A stretch of 64,000 bases of DNA from Aquicoccus sp. G2-2 (GCF_034555965.1 NZ_JAYDCK010000002.1:153586-217585), one strand, 5' to 3'. Shown: positions 44,276 through 53,272, numbered from the stretch's first letter. Numbers and translations: made by a program. Notes: generated by a model from the sequence alone, not told the origin.

Positions 44276-45655
44276 TCATAATATCTCCAGATCGCGGTCG
44301 ACCATGACCGTGACGCGTGCGCCTTGGTCGACATAAATGACGGGGCCGATGGAGAGGTAATCGCCAATGACGCTGTCTGTGGCATCTGCCAGATCATCGC
44401 CAACGTCTTCGAGAACGTCGGCGGCAGTCTCATCCTGGACCACAGCGGCGGCGGCACTAGGTGCCGCGGAAATCAGCGAGATCAGGGCGGCCGACCCGAA
44501 ACGCTCGGCAAAGCGCGTGTCTATGAGACCGGTGACACCGGAACGGCCCAATTCGTCGCCCCCGAAGGAGCTGATCTGGACGGTCTGATTGTCGGGCAGG
44601 ATGATCCGGTCCCAGGCGATGGTGACGCGACGCTGCGCGATATCGACGCCGGCGCGGTAGCGCCCGATGAGACGGGATCCGCGGGGGATCAAGAGGCGCG
44701 CGCCATCGACGCTGTAGACATCCTCGGAGACCACGGCCCGGGTCTGGCCGGGTAGCGAGCTGTCGAGGGCGGTTTCCATGACGGCCTGAATCATGGTGCC
44801 CTGGATGATGGTGTTGGAGGGATTGGCGATCACCTCGGCTTGCGTCACGGTGGAGGGCAACGCACCGTTCCGCACGAAATCCGTCACCTCGCCGAAGGTG
44901 CGTTCGGTCAAAGCCGTTTCATTCGCTCCAGAGGCACCGCCAAAAGCGATGGTCGGCGAGGCGATGCGCCGCTCCTGGAAGGCGCGTTCCTCCGCGGCGC
45001 GGCGCTCCAGCTCGGCCGTGCGCCGGGCTTCTTCCTCGCGGCGCAGTCGCTCTTGCTCGCGTGCGCGCAGCTCATCCTCAGTGGGGCCCGCTGGGGCGGG
45101 TTGCGGTCGGCTGGCCTCGAGTTGGGCCAGTTCCAGATCCATGCGTAATTGCTTGAGACTTCGATCCCGCGCCGTCAGTTCGTCCTGGAACCGTTGCTGT
45201 GCCGCTTCCGAGGCGGCTTGCAGCGCCGCGATCTGAGCGGTCAGCGCGTCGATCGCCTCTGCGGCGGCGGTGTCTTCCTCTACGACCGGTTCGGGGGCGT
45301 TGCGCAATTCCTCGATCTGGGCCTGCAAGGCGGTGATCTGCGCCAGAAGCTCCGCGTTGGGCTCGACTGGATCCGGTCCGACAAACACAACCTCGGGCTC
45401 GGGCAGGGGCAAGGTCTCGATAGCGCCAAAGCCGTCCCCCTCGTTTTGAAAGACGTCCGGGGTGGCCGTCGGCAAGGCTTCCTCTTCGTCGGGCTGTGAG
45501 AGGAGATAAAGCAGGGCACCACCCGCGCCGATGACGAGGATCACGATCAGCGCGAGAAGGGGCGACCGGCGCTGCGCCGCTATGGGGGCGCGGGCACTGC
45601 CTTTCTCCAGGGCGGCGAGGCGCTTTTCCAGCTCGGTATTCTCGGTATCGCTCAT
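44276..45655 (-). CDS. virB10: VirB10 envelope-spanning scaffold
   Basis: 459 residues from ATG 45655 (MSDTENTELEKRLAALEKG). A cytoplasmic tail is followed by one membrane helix (LALIVILVIGAGGALLYLL at ~35-53). A Pro/Glu-rich and coiled-coil periplasmic region comes next (LLAQITALQAQIEELRN, then a long Arg/Glu-rich helix to ~240). The C-terminal TrbI/VirB10 barrel starts near GTMIQAVMETALDSSLPGQTRAVVSEDVYSVDG and contains LLIPRGSRLIGRYRAGVDIAQRRV. It links inner- and outer-membrane parts of the channel. The start overlaps the virB9 stop. Confidence 0.95.
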   Translation of the reverse strand: MSDTENTELEKRLAALEKGSARAPIAAQRRSPLLALIVILVIGAGGALLYLLSQPDEEEALPTATPDVFQNEGDGFGAIETLPLPEPEVVFVGPDPVEPNAELLAQITALQAQIEELRNAPEPVVEEDTAAAEAIDALTAQIAALQAASEAAQQRFQDELTARDRSLKQLRMDLELAQLEASRPQPAPAGPTEDELRAREQERLRREEEARRTAELERRAAEERAFQERRIASPTIAFGGASGANETALTERTFGEVTDFVRNGALPSTVTQAEVIANPSNTIIQGTMIQAVMETALDSSLPGQTRAVVSEDVYSVDGARLLIPRGSRLIGRYRAGVDIAQRRVTIAWDRIILPDNQTVQISSFGGDELGRSGVTGLIDTRFAERFGSAALISLISAAPSAAAAVVQDETAADVLEDVGDDLADATDSVIGDYLSIGPVIYVDQGARVTVMVDRDLEIL

Positions 45656-46449
45656 GAGGCGGCCTCTGCGGGCGGGATCGCCTCGATGCAGACCACCTCT
45701 TCGCCAAGTCGCAGGACCCATTGGCGGTTTACGCCGCTGACGCGGATCACACCGTCTTCAGGGGTTTGCGTGTTGACCGTGCGTTCACGGCCGCCCGCGT
45801 AGCGGAAGATCGCTGGCACAGGTGCGTTCCGCGGAAACGCGAAATACGTAAAGGTCCCGTCATCCCAGATGCGGGTTGGGGTGAACTCGGTCCGCGCGCT
45901 GGCACCGTAGTTGTAGTTCGGCGCTTGGGCCGCGATGGCCCGGGTCGGGCGCGCAGCGTCGTCAGGGTAGCGGAACTGCACCACGTAGAAGGTCGGGCTG
46001 CGGACCTCCTCGACGTTGAAATAGTAGCTGCGCCTGTTCGTGTAGACGGTCACATTGGTATGGACGCCGCGCGCCACAGGCTTGATCGCGAAGGCCTGAC
46101 CGCCCGGGACGCCGTCGATTTCGAAGCCCTCGGTGTCGCCCGCAATAATCGAGCGGATGCTTTCACCGATCCCAAACTCGATGGTGGTGACATGGGTGAG
46201 CGAGACGCTGATGCGGTAGACCTGACCTTCTTGATATGTTGCCAGCCGCACACGGCTGTCATTTTGGCCACCGCGCGGGATGGCTTCGGCAAAGGCAAGG
46301 CCGGGCAGCAAAACAAGTAGGGCAGCAACAAAGAACTTATTGATCAACCACGCGTTTCCGGAACGAGGAGCGTCGCCAATACCCTGCCGCGCTGCGCGCT
46401 CTCGGGACATTGGCGACAAGGTATTTTGATTTGAATTCCAGAAACGCAT
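45652..46449 (-). CDS. virB9: VirB9 outer-membrane core component with an inserted N-terminal segment
   Basis: A 265-residue periplasmic/outer-membrane core protein. ATG 46449 overlaps the virB8 stop (TAATG). Residues 2-34 (RFWNSNQNT...RSGNAW) are encoded by a ~96-bp nested palindrome and precede a normal signal peptide (KFFVAALLVLLPGLAFA). The mature part has the VirB9 features YQEGQVYRISVSLTHVTTIEFGIGESI, NVTVYTNRRSYYF, PTRIWDDGTFTYFAFP and the C-terminal VNRQWVLRLG. The long charged leader before the signal peptide is unusual; either it is tolerated or translation also starts internally. The protein partners VirB7 and VirB10. Confidence 0.92.
   Translation of the reverse strand: MRFWNSNQNTLSPMSRERAARQGIGDAPRSGNAWLINKFFVAALLVLLPGLAFAEAIPRGGQNDSRVRLATYQEGQVYRISVSLTHVTTIEFGIGESIRSIIAGDTEGFEIDGVPGGQAFAIKPVARGVHTNVTVYTNRRSYYFNVEEVRSPTFYVVQFRYPDDAARPTRAIAAQAPNYNYGASARTEFTPTRIWDDGTFTYFAFPRNAPVPAIFRYAGGRERTVNTQTPEDGVIRVSGVNRQWVLRLGEEVVCIEAIPPAEAAS
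46352..46447 (-). repeat. Translated palindromic element, copy 1 (virB9)
   Basis: Nested inverted repeats. Outer arms are GCGTTTCCGGAA (46352-46363) and TTCCAGAAACGC (46436-46447), pairing at 11 of 12 positions. Inner arms are GTCGCCAAT (46372-46380) and ATTGGCGAC (46409-46417), with a GC-rich apex. It begins at the G of the virB9 ATG and is read in frame as part of VirB9. A structurally equivalent copy lies at 49229-49326. Confidence 0.75.
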
Positions 46450-47102
46450 TAATTCTCCAATCTGTCGGAGCGGATGGAATATTCGCGCACGGTGAAACCA
46501 AACGGATTGGTCCAGACCTCGTCGATGGAGCGGCGGGTTTCGGGGCGGAACTCGAAGAGCAGCGTGGCGGTGAAGAGCCCGGTCTGGGTGCCGTTAATTG
46601 ATGACAGACGCTTGCGCAGGCGCACGGTGGCGCGGTCGGATCCGATCCGGCTGATGCTGAGGATTTCCACGTCGAGCCGGGCATTGGGGCCATAGACGGT
46701 CGGCGGATAGGTCTCATTTGCGCTGTTCCAGATCTGGCGGAGCCCGCTCTCGGCGGCCCCGTCCGAGCGGCGCAGGACGCTGCGGATGCGCAGATCGTTA
46801 TCGAGCTGGTTGTAGACTTCGCGGTCAGTCACATAGCGGAAGACTTCTGCCTCGATGATCGCCTGGTTCGCGGTCACCGAAGTCGCGCCCACCGAGGCTT
46901 CGGGGAGTGCAAAGCCGGTGGCGGGATCATAGGGGACAACGACGGGGGGCGGATCGACATCGAGGATTGCGACTGCTGCTGCGCTCAGACAGCCAAGGAT
47001 GCCGAAGACAAGGCCTGTGAGGCCAAGGCGTTGCCAGAGTCGTTCGCGGCGCAAGGCACCGTAGACCAGTTCTTCTTCGATGATTTCCTGTTCACTCACC
47101 AC
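46449..47102 (-). CDS. virB8: VirB8 inner-membrane assembly protein
   Basis: A 217-residue bitopic protein: a short cytoplasmic tail (SEQEIIEEELVYGALRRERLWQRLG), one membrane helix (LTGLVFGILGCLSAAAVAIL) and a periplasmic NTF2-like domain with VVPYDPATG, IIEAEVFRYVTDREVYNQLDNDLRI, LDVEILSISRIGSDRATVRLRKRL and the closing WTNPFGFTVREYSI, matching VirB8. It nucleates assembly of VirB9/B10. Its stop codon overlaps the virB9 start. Confidence 0.92.
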   Translation of the reverse strand: MVSEQEIIEEELVYGALRRERLWQRLGLTGLVFGILGCLSAAAVAILDVDPPPVVVPYDPATGFALPEASVGATSVTANQAIIEAEVFRYVTDREVYNQLDNDLRIRSVLRRSDGAAESGLRQIWNSANETYPPTVYGPNARLDVEILSISRIGSDRATVRLRKRLSSINGTQTGLFTATLLFEFRPETRRSIDEVWTNPFGFTVREYSIRSDRLEN

Positions 47103-47117
47103 GCGTCACACCTCGGG

Positions 47118-47930
47118 TCATTCCGCACGCAACTCGGGCAGGGTGAAATCCATGAAGCGCTGTTCTTCGGCGATTGTGGCGGCATCGATCACGCCGCCGG
47201 TACCATCGCCCACAGTCTGGATGGCTTCGAGCTGCCACATGGCCACGAGCGCGATGGCAAGTTCGGCCGTCACGCGCGTGTTGAGATCGACGCTTTCCTT
47301 GAGTTCGTCCATGTCGTCGATGAGCCCGACAAGGCGGTCTACCCGCTCTAGCGATTGGCCGGCATCCTCATAGCTGTTCTGGGCGGCGGCTGAGACGAGC
47401 GCGCCGGTGGTGGCCTGCGTCGCCACGCGGTTGGCCCCTGGATTGCCGCTGGTGGCCATTTCCGAGAGCGTGTCTTCATCGAAGCCGAGATCGGCCAGCA
47501 CCCGGTCCATCTGGGTTTCGATCTCGCCCGCTCCAGAGCCGGAAAGCCCGGAGAAATCCCCAGTCTTGATCGCCTCAATCGTGACGAGGATGTCCCCGAA
47601 CTCCTGGTCGAGCAGGCCATTGAGTTCGTCTTCCATCTCAGTGCTGATGATTTCTGGAAGCTCGGCAAGGCGGGTCAGCGCCTCGTAGGTGCGCTGCAGC
47701 TCGGCAAGTTGATCCGTGAGTGTGGCAAGCTGTTCGCGGAGCTGCGTCAGCTGGTCGTTCTGCAGGATCTCGTCCTCGATCATTTGCCGCAGCTGCTGGA
47801 TGTTTTGCGCGATGTTCTGGGTGTCGACGACCGGTACACCTTGTGCTGCGGCAGGGGGTAGGGCGTTGAACTGCAAGCCAACGCCAAGTGTCGTGGCCAA
47901 AGCTGTCCTCAAGAGCAGATGTCCCATCAT
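47118..47930 (-). CDS. virB5: VirB5/TrbJ-like pilus protein
   Basis: A 270-residue exported protein (signal MGHLLLRTALATTLGVGLQF, then cleavage near PAAAQG). The mature part starts VPVVDTQNIAQNIQQLRQMIEDEI and is almost all helical with heptads, as in VirB5/TrbJ minor pilins. The end, LNTRVTAELAIALVAMWQLEA, then EEQRFMDFTL, resembles the tail of the adjacent SLT protein, suggesting related C-terminal domains. Its start overlaps the SLT gene stop (ATGA). Confidence 0.82.
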   Translation of the reverse strand: MMGHLLLRTALATTLGVGLQFNALPPAAAQGVPVVDTQNIAQNIQQLRQMIEDEILQNDQLTQLREQLATLTDQLAELQRTYEALTRLAELPEIISTEMEDELNGLLDQEFGDILVTIEAIKTGDFSGLSGSGAGEIETQMDRVLADLGFDEDTLSEMATSGNPGANRVATQATTGALVSAAAQNSYEDAGQSLERVDRLVGLIDDMDELKESVDLNTRVTAELAIALVAMWQLEAIQTVGDGTGGVIDAATIAEEQRFMDFTLPELRAE

Positions 47931-49080
47931 TCAATCTCCCTGATCTTAAAATCCATGAACGCGCCCTCGGCCATGCGGGCGCTGGCCTGGGCCAGTTCCT
48001 TGGCAGAAAGGACGCGGGTCCGCGCGGCCTGAAGCCGGATACGGGCGGCAACGAGACGCACCAGTTCGGCGCGGGCATAGGTGTTGAGCGCGACGCTCTC
48101 CTGAACGTCTTCGGTTTCGGAAATCCGCTCGACGATATCGCGGATGCGCAGGGCGGCTTGGCGGATCGCGGCGGGCGAGTTGTTGCCATAAAAGGCGGCG
48201 CCGTGCCCTGCCAGCGAGAGGTTCGCATTTGCGAGTAGCGCGGGATCGATCGTGCCGAGCGCGTCGATCCCGCCGATGCGTCTCAGGTAGAGATTGTAGC
48301 GCTCGGGAATGACCTGAACGTAATGTTGGGTTTCGCGGAAAGGTGGCACGCCCCCATACTCGAACACCCGACCCGGCCCGGCATTATAGGCCGCGAGCGC
48401 ATTGATGATGTTGCCGTCGAAGGTGTTGAGCTGGGCTGCGAGATAGCGCGCGCCGCCATGCACCTGCAGGTAGGGGCTATCATAGTATTCCGGGTTGATG
48501 CCGAGATTGCTGGCCGTGCCGGGCATGATCTGTGTGAGGCCGAAGGCACCGACGGGGGACCGGGCACCGATGGTGAACCGGCTTTCCTGCCAAATGAGCG
48601 CTTGCAGAAGCGCGCGCCATTGAACGGGGAGAGACCTGCGCGGCCTACACCCGCAAAGCCGCTGGTTTCCTGGGCCACGCGGATGATGAGCTGCTCGATG
48701 TTTGCAGCCGCATCGCCAAACATTTGCGCGCCGCCGGGGTTGGGATCAACGCTTGATGTTCCATAGACAGCCTCAACAGATCGGTCGAGATCGCCGCTTC
48801 CGCCCTCAAGCACCGAGACCATCGCAGGTAGGCCCTGACCGCCAAAGCTCGTTTGGGCGTCAAGGATGCGTTGCAGCGTGGTCAGCTGTTCACGTTCAAT
48901 CTCGGCAATGAGTTCGTGCGCGGAGAGTTTTTCCGCCTGGGTTGCGAGATCGACTTCGCGATCGCCCGTCTCAACGATGTCGCGTACGGTCAGACCGCTA
49001 TCAACTGACGGCACGCCCTGGGCCAGAGCCGGGCAGGGCAGCAGGGACAGCATCAGGATATGGGGCAGTCTAGACTTCAA
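47927..49080 (-). pseudogene. SLT-domain lytic transglycosylase with VirB5-like ends, one frameshift
   Basis: Exported protein. TTG 49080 is preferred as start: GGAGGG lies 6 bases upstream and a compact signal peptide (LKSRLPHILMLSLLPCPALAQG) follows. Residues ~25-150 form a helical region, then an SLT muramidase domain: ALIWQESRFTIGARSPVGAF (catalytic Glu), [40 protein letters not shown] helical tail follows (LNTYARAELVRLVAARI, then GAFMDFKI) that resembles the tail of the adjacent VirB5-like protein. The frame breaks at GLSPFN. One more base in the run at 48626-48629 gives SPVQWRALLQALIWQESRF and restores ~384 residues. It would open peptidoglycan for the channel. A second SLT gene lies at the other end of the operon. 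Confidence 0.82.
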
Positions 49081-49339
49081 TGTCGCCCTCCGTTGCGCCA
49101 AGGGGTGTGAATCTGCAATCAGGCGCAACGGGCGCTGTCGAGGCGAGAAAGGTGAAGCAGTTGGCCTGAGGTTCTTGGTATTGAGCGCAGGAAGCCAAAG
49201 CGCCGAGCGCGGCGAGAAGCAACAGTTTGGCGTTTCGAGATTGTCTTGAATCGTTTGTTCGCTGCCTCTCGCTTCGCTCGAACGCGAAAAACGATGCGGG
49301 GTTTTTTAATGAAATCTCAAAACGCCATATACGGATCAT
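49070..49339 (-). CDS. VirB7-position lipoprotein with an inserted N-terminal segment
   Basis: An 89-residue protein. ATG 49339 overlaps the virB4 stop. Residues ~6-38 are encoded by a ~98-bp nested palindrome. They precede a short lipoprotein signal, LLLLAALGALASC, with the lipidation Cys in LASCAQ. The mature part, ~38 residues (AQYQEPQANCFTFLASTAPV, then CRFTPLGATEGDIEV), fits a small VirB7-type lipoprotein that stabilises VirB9. The charged ~38-residue leader before the signal is abnormal and may be bypassed by an internal start. The stop overlaps the SLT gene start. Confidence 0.7.
   Translation of the reverse strand: MIRIWRFEISLKNPASFFAFERSERQRTNDSRQSRNAKLLLLAALGALASCAQYQEPQANCFTFLASTAPVAPDCRFTPLGATEGDIEV
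49229..49326 (-). repeat. Translated palindromic element, copy 2 (lipoprotein gene)
   Basis: Nested inverted repeats. Outer arms GGCGTTTCGAGATT (49229-49242) and AATCTCAAAACGCC (49313-49326) pair at 13 of 14 positions. Inner arms are ATCGTTT (49250-49256) and AAACGAT (49289-49295), enclosing a TTCGC/GCGAA-rich apex. Size, arm layout, orientation and reading frame match the copy in virB9, although the stem sequences differ. Confidence 0.75.
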
Positions 49340-51711
49340 GAAAGCCTCCAGAAGTCCGGGCGGTTGCGGTAATCGGCACCGACAAGCGTTTCGCCTTTTT
49401 CCATTCCGCCGAGGATGGTGAGATTGGGCCCAAGCGCGCTCAGATCGGCATCGACCACGATGGAGCCCTGGTCATCACGGATAAGCGCGAGGCGACTGTA
49501 GCTGCCGGTGTTGAGAAGGACGTCGAGTTCTTTCTCATAGAGATTGAGCATCGCGTAGTCGGCGGCATGGGCACGAATGTTTGGCAACAGGATCTGCGTC
49601 GGCACCGCCTCGACGATGGTCTTGCCGGTCCGGGTGCGCTCGAGCTGGCTTGCATATTGTGTCATCATCACCGCGACGGTGTTCTGCTTGCGCGCGGTCA
49701 CCAGCCAGTTCGACAGCCGTTCGGCGAAATACGCGTTGTCGAGCGCCTTCCAGGCCTCGTCGATCACGATGATGGTGGGGCGGCGGTCCTCGATCTCGCG
49801 CTCGACGCGGCGGAAGATATAGGAGAGCACGGCCATCCGCTCCTTGTCGGCCTCGCTGTCGAGAATGCCGGTGAGATCGAAGCCCACCACATCACCTTCC
49901 AGTGAAAAGGTGTCTTCCAGGGTCTGCCCAAAGATCCAGCCATAGCGGCCCTCTTCGGTCCACTCAAACAGGCGCTGGTGCAGATCGCCGCCATCATCGG
50001 TCGAAACAAAAAGCGATGCGAAATCCCGCCAGTTCCGCAGGGCCGGGTTCGTGGCCTGCGCGTTCTGGCGCACGACCTCCTGGATGCGGTTGGTCTGCGC
50101 AGGCGTCAGCGGTTTGTCGGCACGGTAGAGGAGGGTGGCAAGCCAGTCCGAGAGCCAAGCGGTGCCGCGACTATCGGTTTCCGTCCAGAGCGGGTTGAGG
50201 CCGGTGGGTTGACCAGCTTTCAAAGACGCATAGCGCCCGCCATTGGCGCGGACCGCCATCTCCATGCCGAGGCGGTAGTCGAAGACGAAGATCCGTGCGC
50301 CTGCGCGACGGGCTTGGGTCATCAGGAAGGCCGACAGCACCGATTTGCCCGACCCGGGCCGCCCCATGATCAGGGTATGCCCGCTGGTCGGTTCTTTGTC
50401 CGGGCTGCCCTGCTCGTGATAGGAAAACCGGTAGGCGCTCTGCTCGGGCGTTGGCAGATAGGTGATGACCTTGCCCCAAGGAGTCTTCGCAGCGGGCTTG
50501 CCGAGCTGCGTCCGGTGGAAGGCTGCGAAATCCGCGAAGTTGCGGTTGGTGATCGCACTGGCGCGGACGCGCTTGGGTTGGTTGCCCGGATGCTGGCTGA
50601 GGTAATGCGCCTTGGCTGCGACTCGCTCGCCGATCATCTTCACCCCCTCAGTAGCGGCCGCGTTGACGATCTCGGCACTGAGCGTTTGCAGCTCGTCGAG
50701 CGTGTCGCAGAATAACGTCACGACCATGTGGTGTTCGCCGAAGCTCTGGCGCTTGGCTTCGAGATCATCTGCGGCGATGTCGAGGGCCTCCATGAGCGAC
50801 AGGGCTGCGTCCCGGGAGGCCTGCATCTGGCGCTTTTGCCGCTTGATCCGGCCCGCCATCAGGTTTGAATTGATCGGCGTGAAAGAATGCGTGACGATCA
50901 TGTCGACTGGCAGGTTCAGCATGTCGAACATGGTGCAGGAGGTGGCCTCGGAATACTCCCCAATGGTGAAACTCTTGCCGTATCGATGGCCTACAACACC
51001 CTCGGAGAGCTCGAAGTGATCGCCGGTGAAGATCACGCCGGTGTTGGCCACGTTGAAGGACAGGAATCCAAAGGTGTTCGCCGGATAGAGGGGCAGTTCC
51101 TGGCCCGTGTTCAGCGCCCCTAGAAAACCGATCAGTTCCCCACTCTCGGCAGACAGGACGCGCGGGTTCAGCTCCGTCAACCCCGACAGGAAGACGTTCA
51201 CCGCTTCGCCAACTCGTCGTAGCCGCTTTTGCGTCTCTTCCTTGAGGCGGTCCGGGGCGCTGCGGTTGAGAAAAGGCAGGAAGCTTTTTGCGGGCGGGCG
51301 GTGGATTACCGTGAGGGTCAAGGTTTTGTCACGCAGCCCACTGGTCTCAAGCTTCGCGCGCCAGAGCCAATCCACCTCGCCCGCGAAGCTGTCCTCGCGC
51401 ACGGGCTCGAGGTCGGACGAGATCGCTTTCGAAACCTTGTGGACGTAGTAACTGAACTCCGGCCCGAGCTGCGCGATGATTCGGGCAAAGAGCGCCGTCA
51501 CCTTGTCGAGATAGGCATCATCCGTCGTGTAGCTGTTGACCCCGTCAAGCCGTATGCACTGGAAGAGTTCGTTCAGCCGCGTCCGCACGGTGCGGTCATC
51601 GACGAGGCTCACATAGGGCAGCATATGCGCGAGCCGAGTCTCACGGCCATACCAGTCCGGTGTCAGCGTGCGGGGATCGAGGGTTTCGTCGAGGGCTTCA
51701 TTATGGCGCAT
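49336..51711 (-). CDS. virB4: VirB4/TrbE-type conjugal ATPase
   Basis: A 791-residue ATPase, taken from ATG 51711 (MRHNEALDETLDPRTLTPDWYGRE), which overlaps the virB3 stop. An ATG 24 bp upstream is also open. The N-terminal CagE/VirB4 domain includes FGFLSFNVANTGVIFTGDHFELSEG. Walker A GRPGSGKS is at ~449 and Walker B IIVIDEAWKALDN at ~648, followed by TARKQNTVAVMMTQYASQLERT. It powers pilus biogenesis and substrate transfer. The length is typical and all ATPase motifs are intact. Confidence 0.95.
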   Translation of the reverse strand: MRHNEALDETLDPRTLTPDWYGRETRLAHMLPYVSLVDDRTVRTRLNELFQCIRLDGVNSYTTDDAYLDKVTALFARIIAQLGPEFSYYVHKVSKAISSDLEPVREDSFAGEVDWLWRAKLETSGLRDKTLTLTVIHRPPAKSFLPFLNRSAPDRLKEETQKRLRRVGEAVNVFLSGLTELNPRVLSAESGELIGFLGALNTGQELPLYPANTFGFLSFNVANTGVIFTGDHFELSEGVVGHRYGKSFTIGEYSEATSCTMFDMLNLPVDMIVTHSFTPINSNLMAGRIKRQKRQMQASRDAALSLMEALDIAADDLEAKRQSFGEHHMVVTLFCDTLDELQTLSAEIVNAAATEGVKMIGERVAAKAHYLSQHPGNQPKRVRASAITNRNFADFAAFHRTQLGKPAAKTPWGKVITYLPTPEQSAYRFSYHEQGSPDKEPTSGHTLIMGRPGSGKSVLSAFLMTQARRAGARIFVFDYRLGMEMAVRANGGRYASLKAGQPTGLNPLWTETDSRGTAWLSDWLATLLYRADKPLTPAQTNRIQEVVRQNAQATNPALRNWRDFASLFVSTDDGGDLHQRLFEWTEEGRYGWIFGQTLEDTFSLEGDVVGFDLTGILDSEADKERMAVLSYIFRRVEREIEDRRPTIIVIDEAWKALDNAYFAERLSNWLVTARKQNTVAVMMTQYASQLERTRTGKTIVEAVPTQILLPNIRAHAADYAMLNLYEKELDVLLNTGSYSRLALIRDDQGSIVVDADLSALGPNLTILGGMEKGETLVGADYRNRPDFWRLS

Positions 51712-51979
51712 AGCTGTCCCCGCCATGGATTCCACGGTTCCGTGTGGGCGGCGTCTCCTGGAGTGCCGTCATCATAACGTCGATGAAACGCGGATCCCAA
51801 TCGGCGGCTTTCCAAAGCACCGGGTAGAGCAGGGCGGCCACGCCCAGCACCGCGATGTGCTGGATCCAGACGAAGAGCAGCGCCGAGCCAAAGAGCCAGA
51901 CCATCGCATACATGATAGGCAGGCCCATTAGCTTGGGCGGACGCACGAGGCCGAGAAAGAGGGGCGAGCGCTCAGGCAC
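51701..51979 (-). CDS. virB3: VirB3 inner-membrane protein
   Basis: A 92-residue protein from GTG 51979, which overlaps the virB2 stop. The longer frame is not family-like. VPERSPLFLGLVRPPKLMGL is the conserved VirB3 start, followed by two adjacent helices (IMYAMVWLFGSALLFVWIQ and IAVLGVAALLYPVLWKAADWDPRF). It partners VirB4. Its stop overlaps the virB4 start. Confidence 0.9.
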   Translation of the reverse strand: MPERSPLFLGLVRPPKLMGLPIMYAMVWLFGSALLFVWIQHIAVLGVAALLYPVLWKAADWDPRFIDVMMTALQETPPTRNRGIHGGDSYAP

Positions 51980-52265
51980 CGGCAAAGACCGCGGCAACGA
52001 TGGTGGGAGCGGCGGCGACACCGGCGATCCCGACAAGAACCCACAGCGCCTGGCGCAGGTCTATAATGTTGAAAAACCAGCTGAGGAAGACGCCCAGAAC
52101 CGCGAGCGTCGCGATGACAACGCCAAGCGGGCCTGTCAGCGCATCGACGATGCCCTGCAACAAGCTCTGGATCGGGGAAAGGTCGATGCTTTGGGCAAAG
52201 GCAGGGTCTGCTGCGAGCAGGAACAGGGCCAGAGTAGCAATAAGAAATGTCGAAAAGTGCCTCAT
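51972..52265 (-). CDS. virB2: VirB2 major pilin
   Basis: 97 residues from ATG 52265 (MRHFSTFLIATLALFLLAAD). The signal peptide is cleaved after AFA. The ~72-residue mature pilin has two hydrophobic helices (GPLGVVIATLAVLGVFLSWFF and ALWVLVGIAGVAAAPTIVAAV) joined by a short polar loop (NIIDLRQ), the standard VirB2 pattern. Followed directly by virB3. Confidence 0.92.
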   Translation of the reverse strand: MRHFSTFLIATLALFLLAADPAFAQSIDLSPIQSLLQGIVDALTGPLGVVIATLAVLGVFLSWFFNIIDLRQALWVLVGIAGVAAAPTIVAAVFAGA

Positions 52266-52287
52266 GAATTTGATCCTTCCAGCCGGG

Positions 52288-52989
52288 CTACAACGGCAAT
52301 GACCCGGGCCACGTGGTTTTGAGTTTCTCGAAAAGGGGGATGCCGCCATATTGGTGGACCGCATGGGGTCCAGCGTTGTAGGCGGCGAGCGCCAGACGCG
52401 GATCGCCGAATTCTCGCAGCATCATTGCAAGGTAACGGGCGGAGCCGTCGAGGTTTTGCTGCGGATCACGCGGGTCTACGCCAAGGTCGCGCGCGGTGGC
52501 GGGCATGAGCTGTCCAAGACCGATTGCGCCCGCGTTCGAGACCGCATCTTGCCGATAAGCACTCTCCACTTCGATGTTAGCGCGGTAGAGGTTCAGCCAA
52601 TCCGTGACCGCTAGCTCCGCGTGCCTGAGGCCGGGATGACTCGCATAGCGGAGAGCCGTTGCCTCGATGGCAGAAAGAACATCTGCGCGAGGCAAGGGTG
52701 CTGGGAGCGCAAAGGTTGCAAGTTGCGCCTCTTTGATCTTCGGCTTGCTCTCGCCGAGGATAGCCAGGCCATCTGATGCAGAACCCTGACCAACGCCGTC
52801 ATTATAGTTGCGGGAAAATCTGCTCTGGGAGCGTGAGGGCGTCAGGGAGCCATCACCCTCCATGGTCAGCACCATCTGTGCCGAGACTGGTGCGGCCAGA
52901 AAACCGAGAAGGAAGAGGCTAGGTGCTGCTACCTTCCTCGGATGCAGAGAGCTTGTGCACGGTGCGCTGGCCTTCTTCGAGCGGCACAT
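52288..52989 (-). CDS. virB1: VirB1-like lytic transglycosylase
   Basis: A transglycosylase of about 230 residues. The start is uncertain: ATG 52989 is the nearest ATG, but it lies inside the preceding gene and gives a long basic leader before the hydrophobic segment [18 protein letters not shown]. The SLT domain has the catalytic Glu in [35 protein letters not shown], then [29 protein letters not shown]. It locally cuts peptidoglycan for pilus passage. The order VirB1-B2-B3-B4 is classical. It overlaps the preceding hypothetical gene by ~70 bp if the ATG is used. Confidence 0.85.
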   Translation of the reverse strand: MCRSKKASAPCTSSLHPRKVAAPSLFLLGFLAAPVSAQMVLTMEGDGSLTPSRSQSRFSRNYNDGVGQGSASDGLAILGESKPKIKEAQLATFALPAPLPRADVLSAIEATALRYASHPGLRHAELAVTDWLNLYRANIEVESAYRQDAVSNAGAIGLGQLMPATARDLGVDPRDPQQNLDGSARYLAMMLREFGDPRLALAAYNAGPHAVHQYGGIPLFEKLKTTWPGSLPL

Positions 52990-53272
52990 CGGCATGGGAG
53001 AAACCGATGCTGATGAGGAACGACACAACGCCTGTAATTGTCTTGAACTCGCGGATCTTGATGTCGTTATACGTAGTCCGCGTCCGGGCCGTGACCAGCA
53101 GCTTCTCCACGCCGTCCTCAGAGACGGCGCGCATGATCCAGACCCCGTAATAGCTGGGGCCCTTCTTGTGCGCAGACTCCTGGCACAGGATTTCAGCGCA
53201 ATAGCCGCTCTCCACGAGTTCGCGGAATCTTGCTTCCGTGACCACATTTGGTGCTTCAACTTCCCAATTCAT
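52919..53272 (-). CDS. Hypothetical protein upstream of virB1
   Basis: A 117-residue soluble protein from ATG 53272 ([20 protein letters not shown]). It is mixed alpha/beta, with [29 protein letters not shown] in the middle and a helical end. No signal peptide. It is the first gene of the minus-strand T4SS operon, so it may be regulatory or a transfer accessory, but no family was recognised. Confidence 0.6.
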   Translation of the reverse strand: MNWEVEAPNVVTEARFRELVESGYCAEILCQESAHKKGPSYYGVWIMRAVSEDGVEKLLVTARTRTTYNDIKIREFKTITGVVSFLISIGFSHADVPLEEGQRTVHKLSASEEGSST

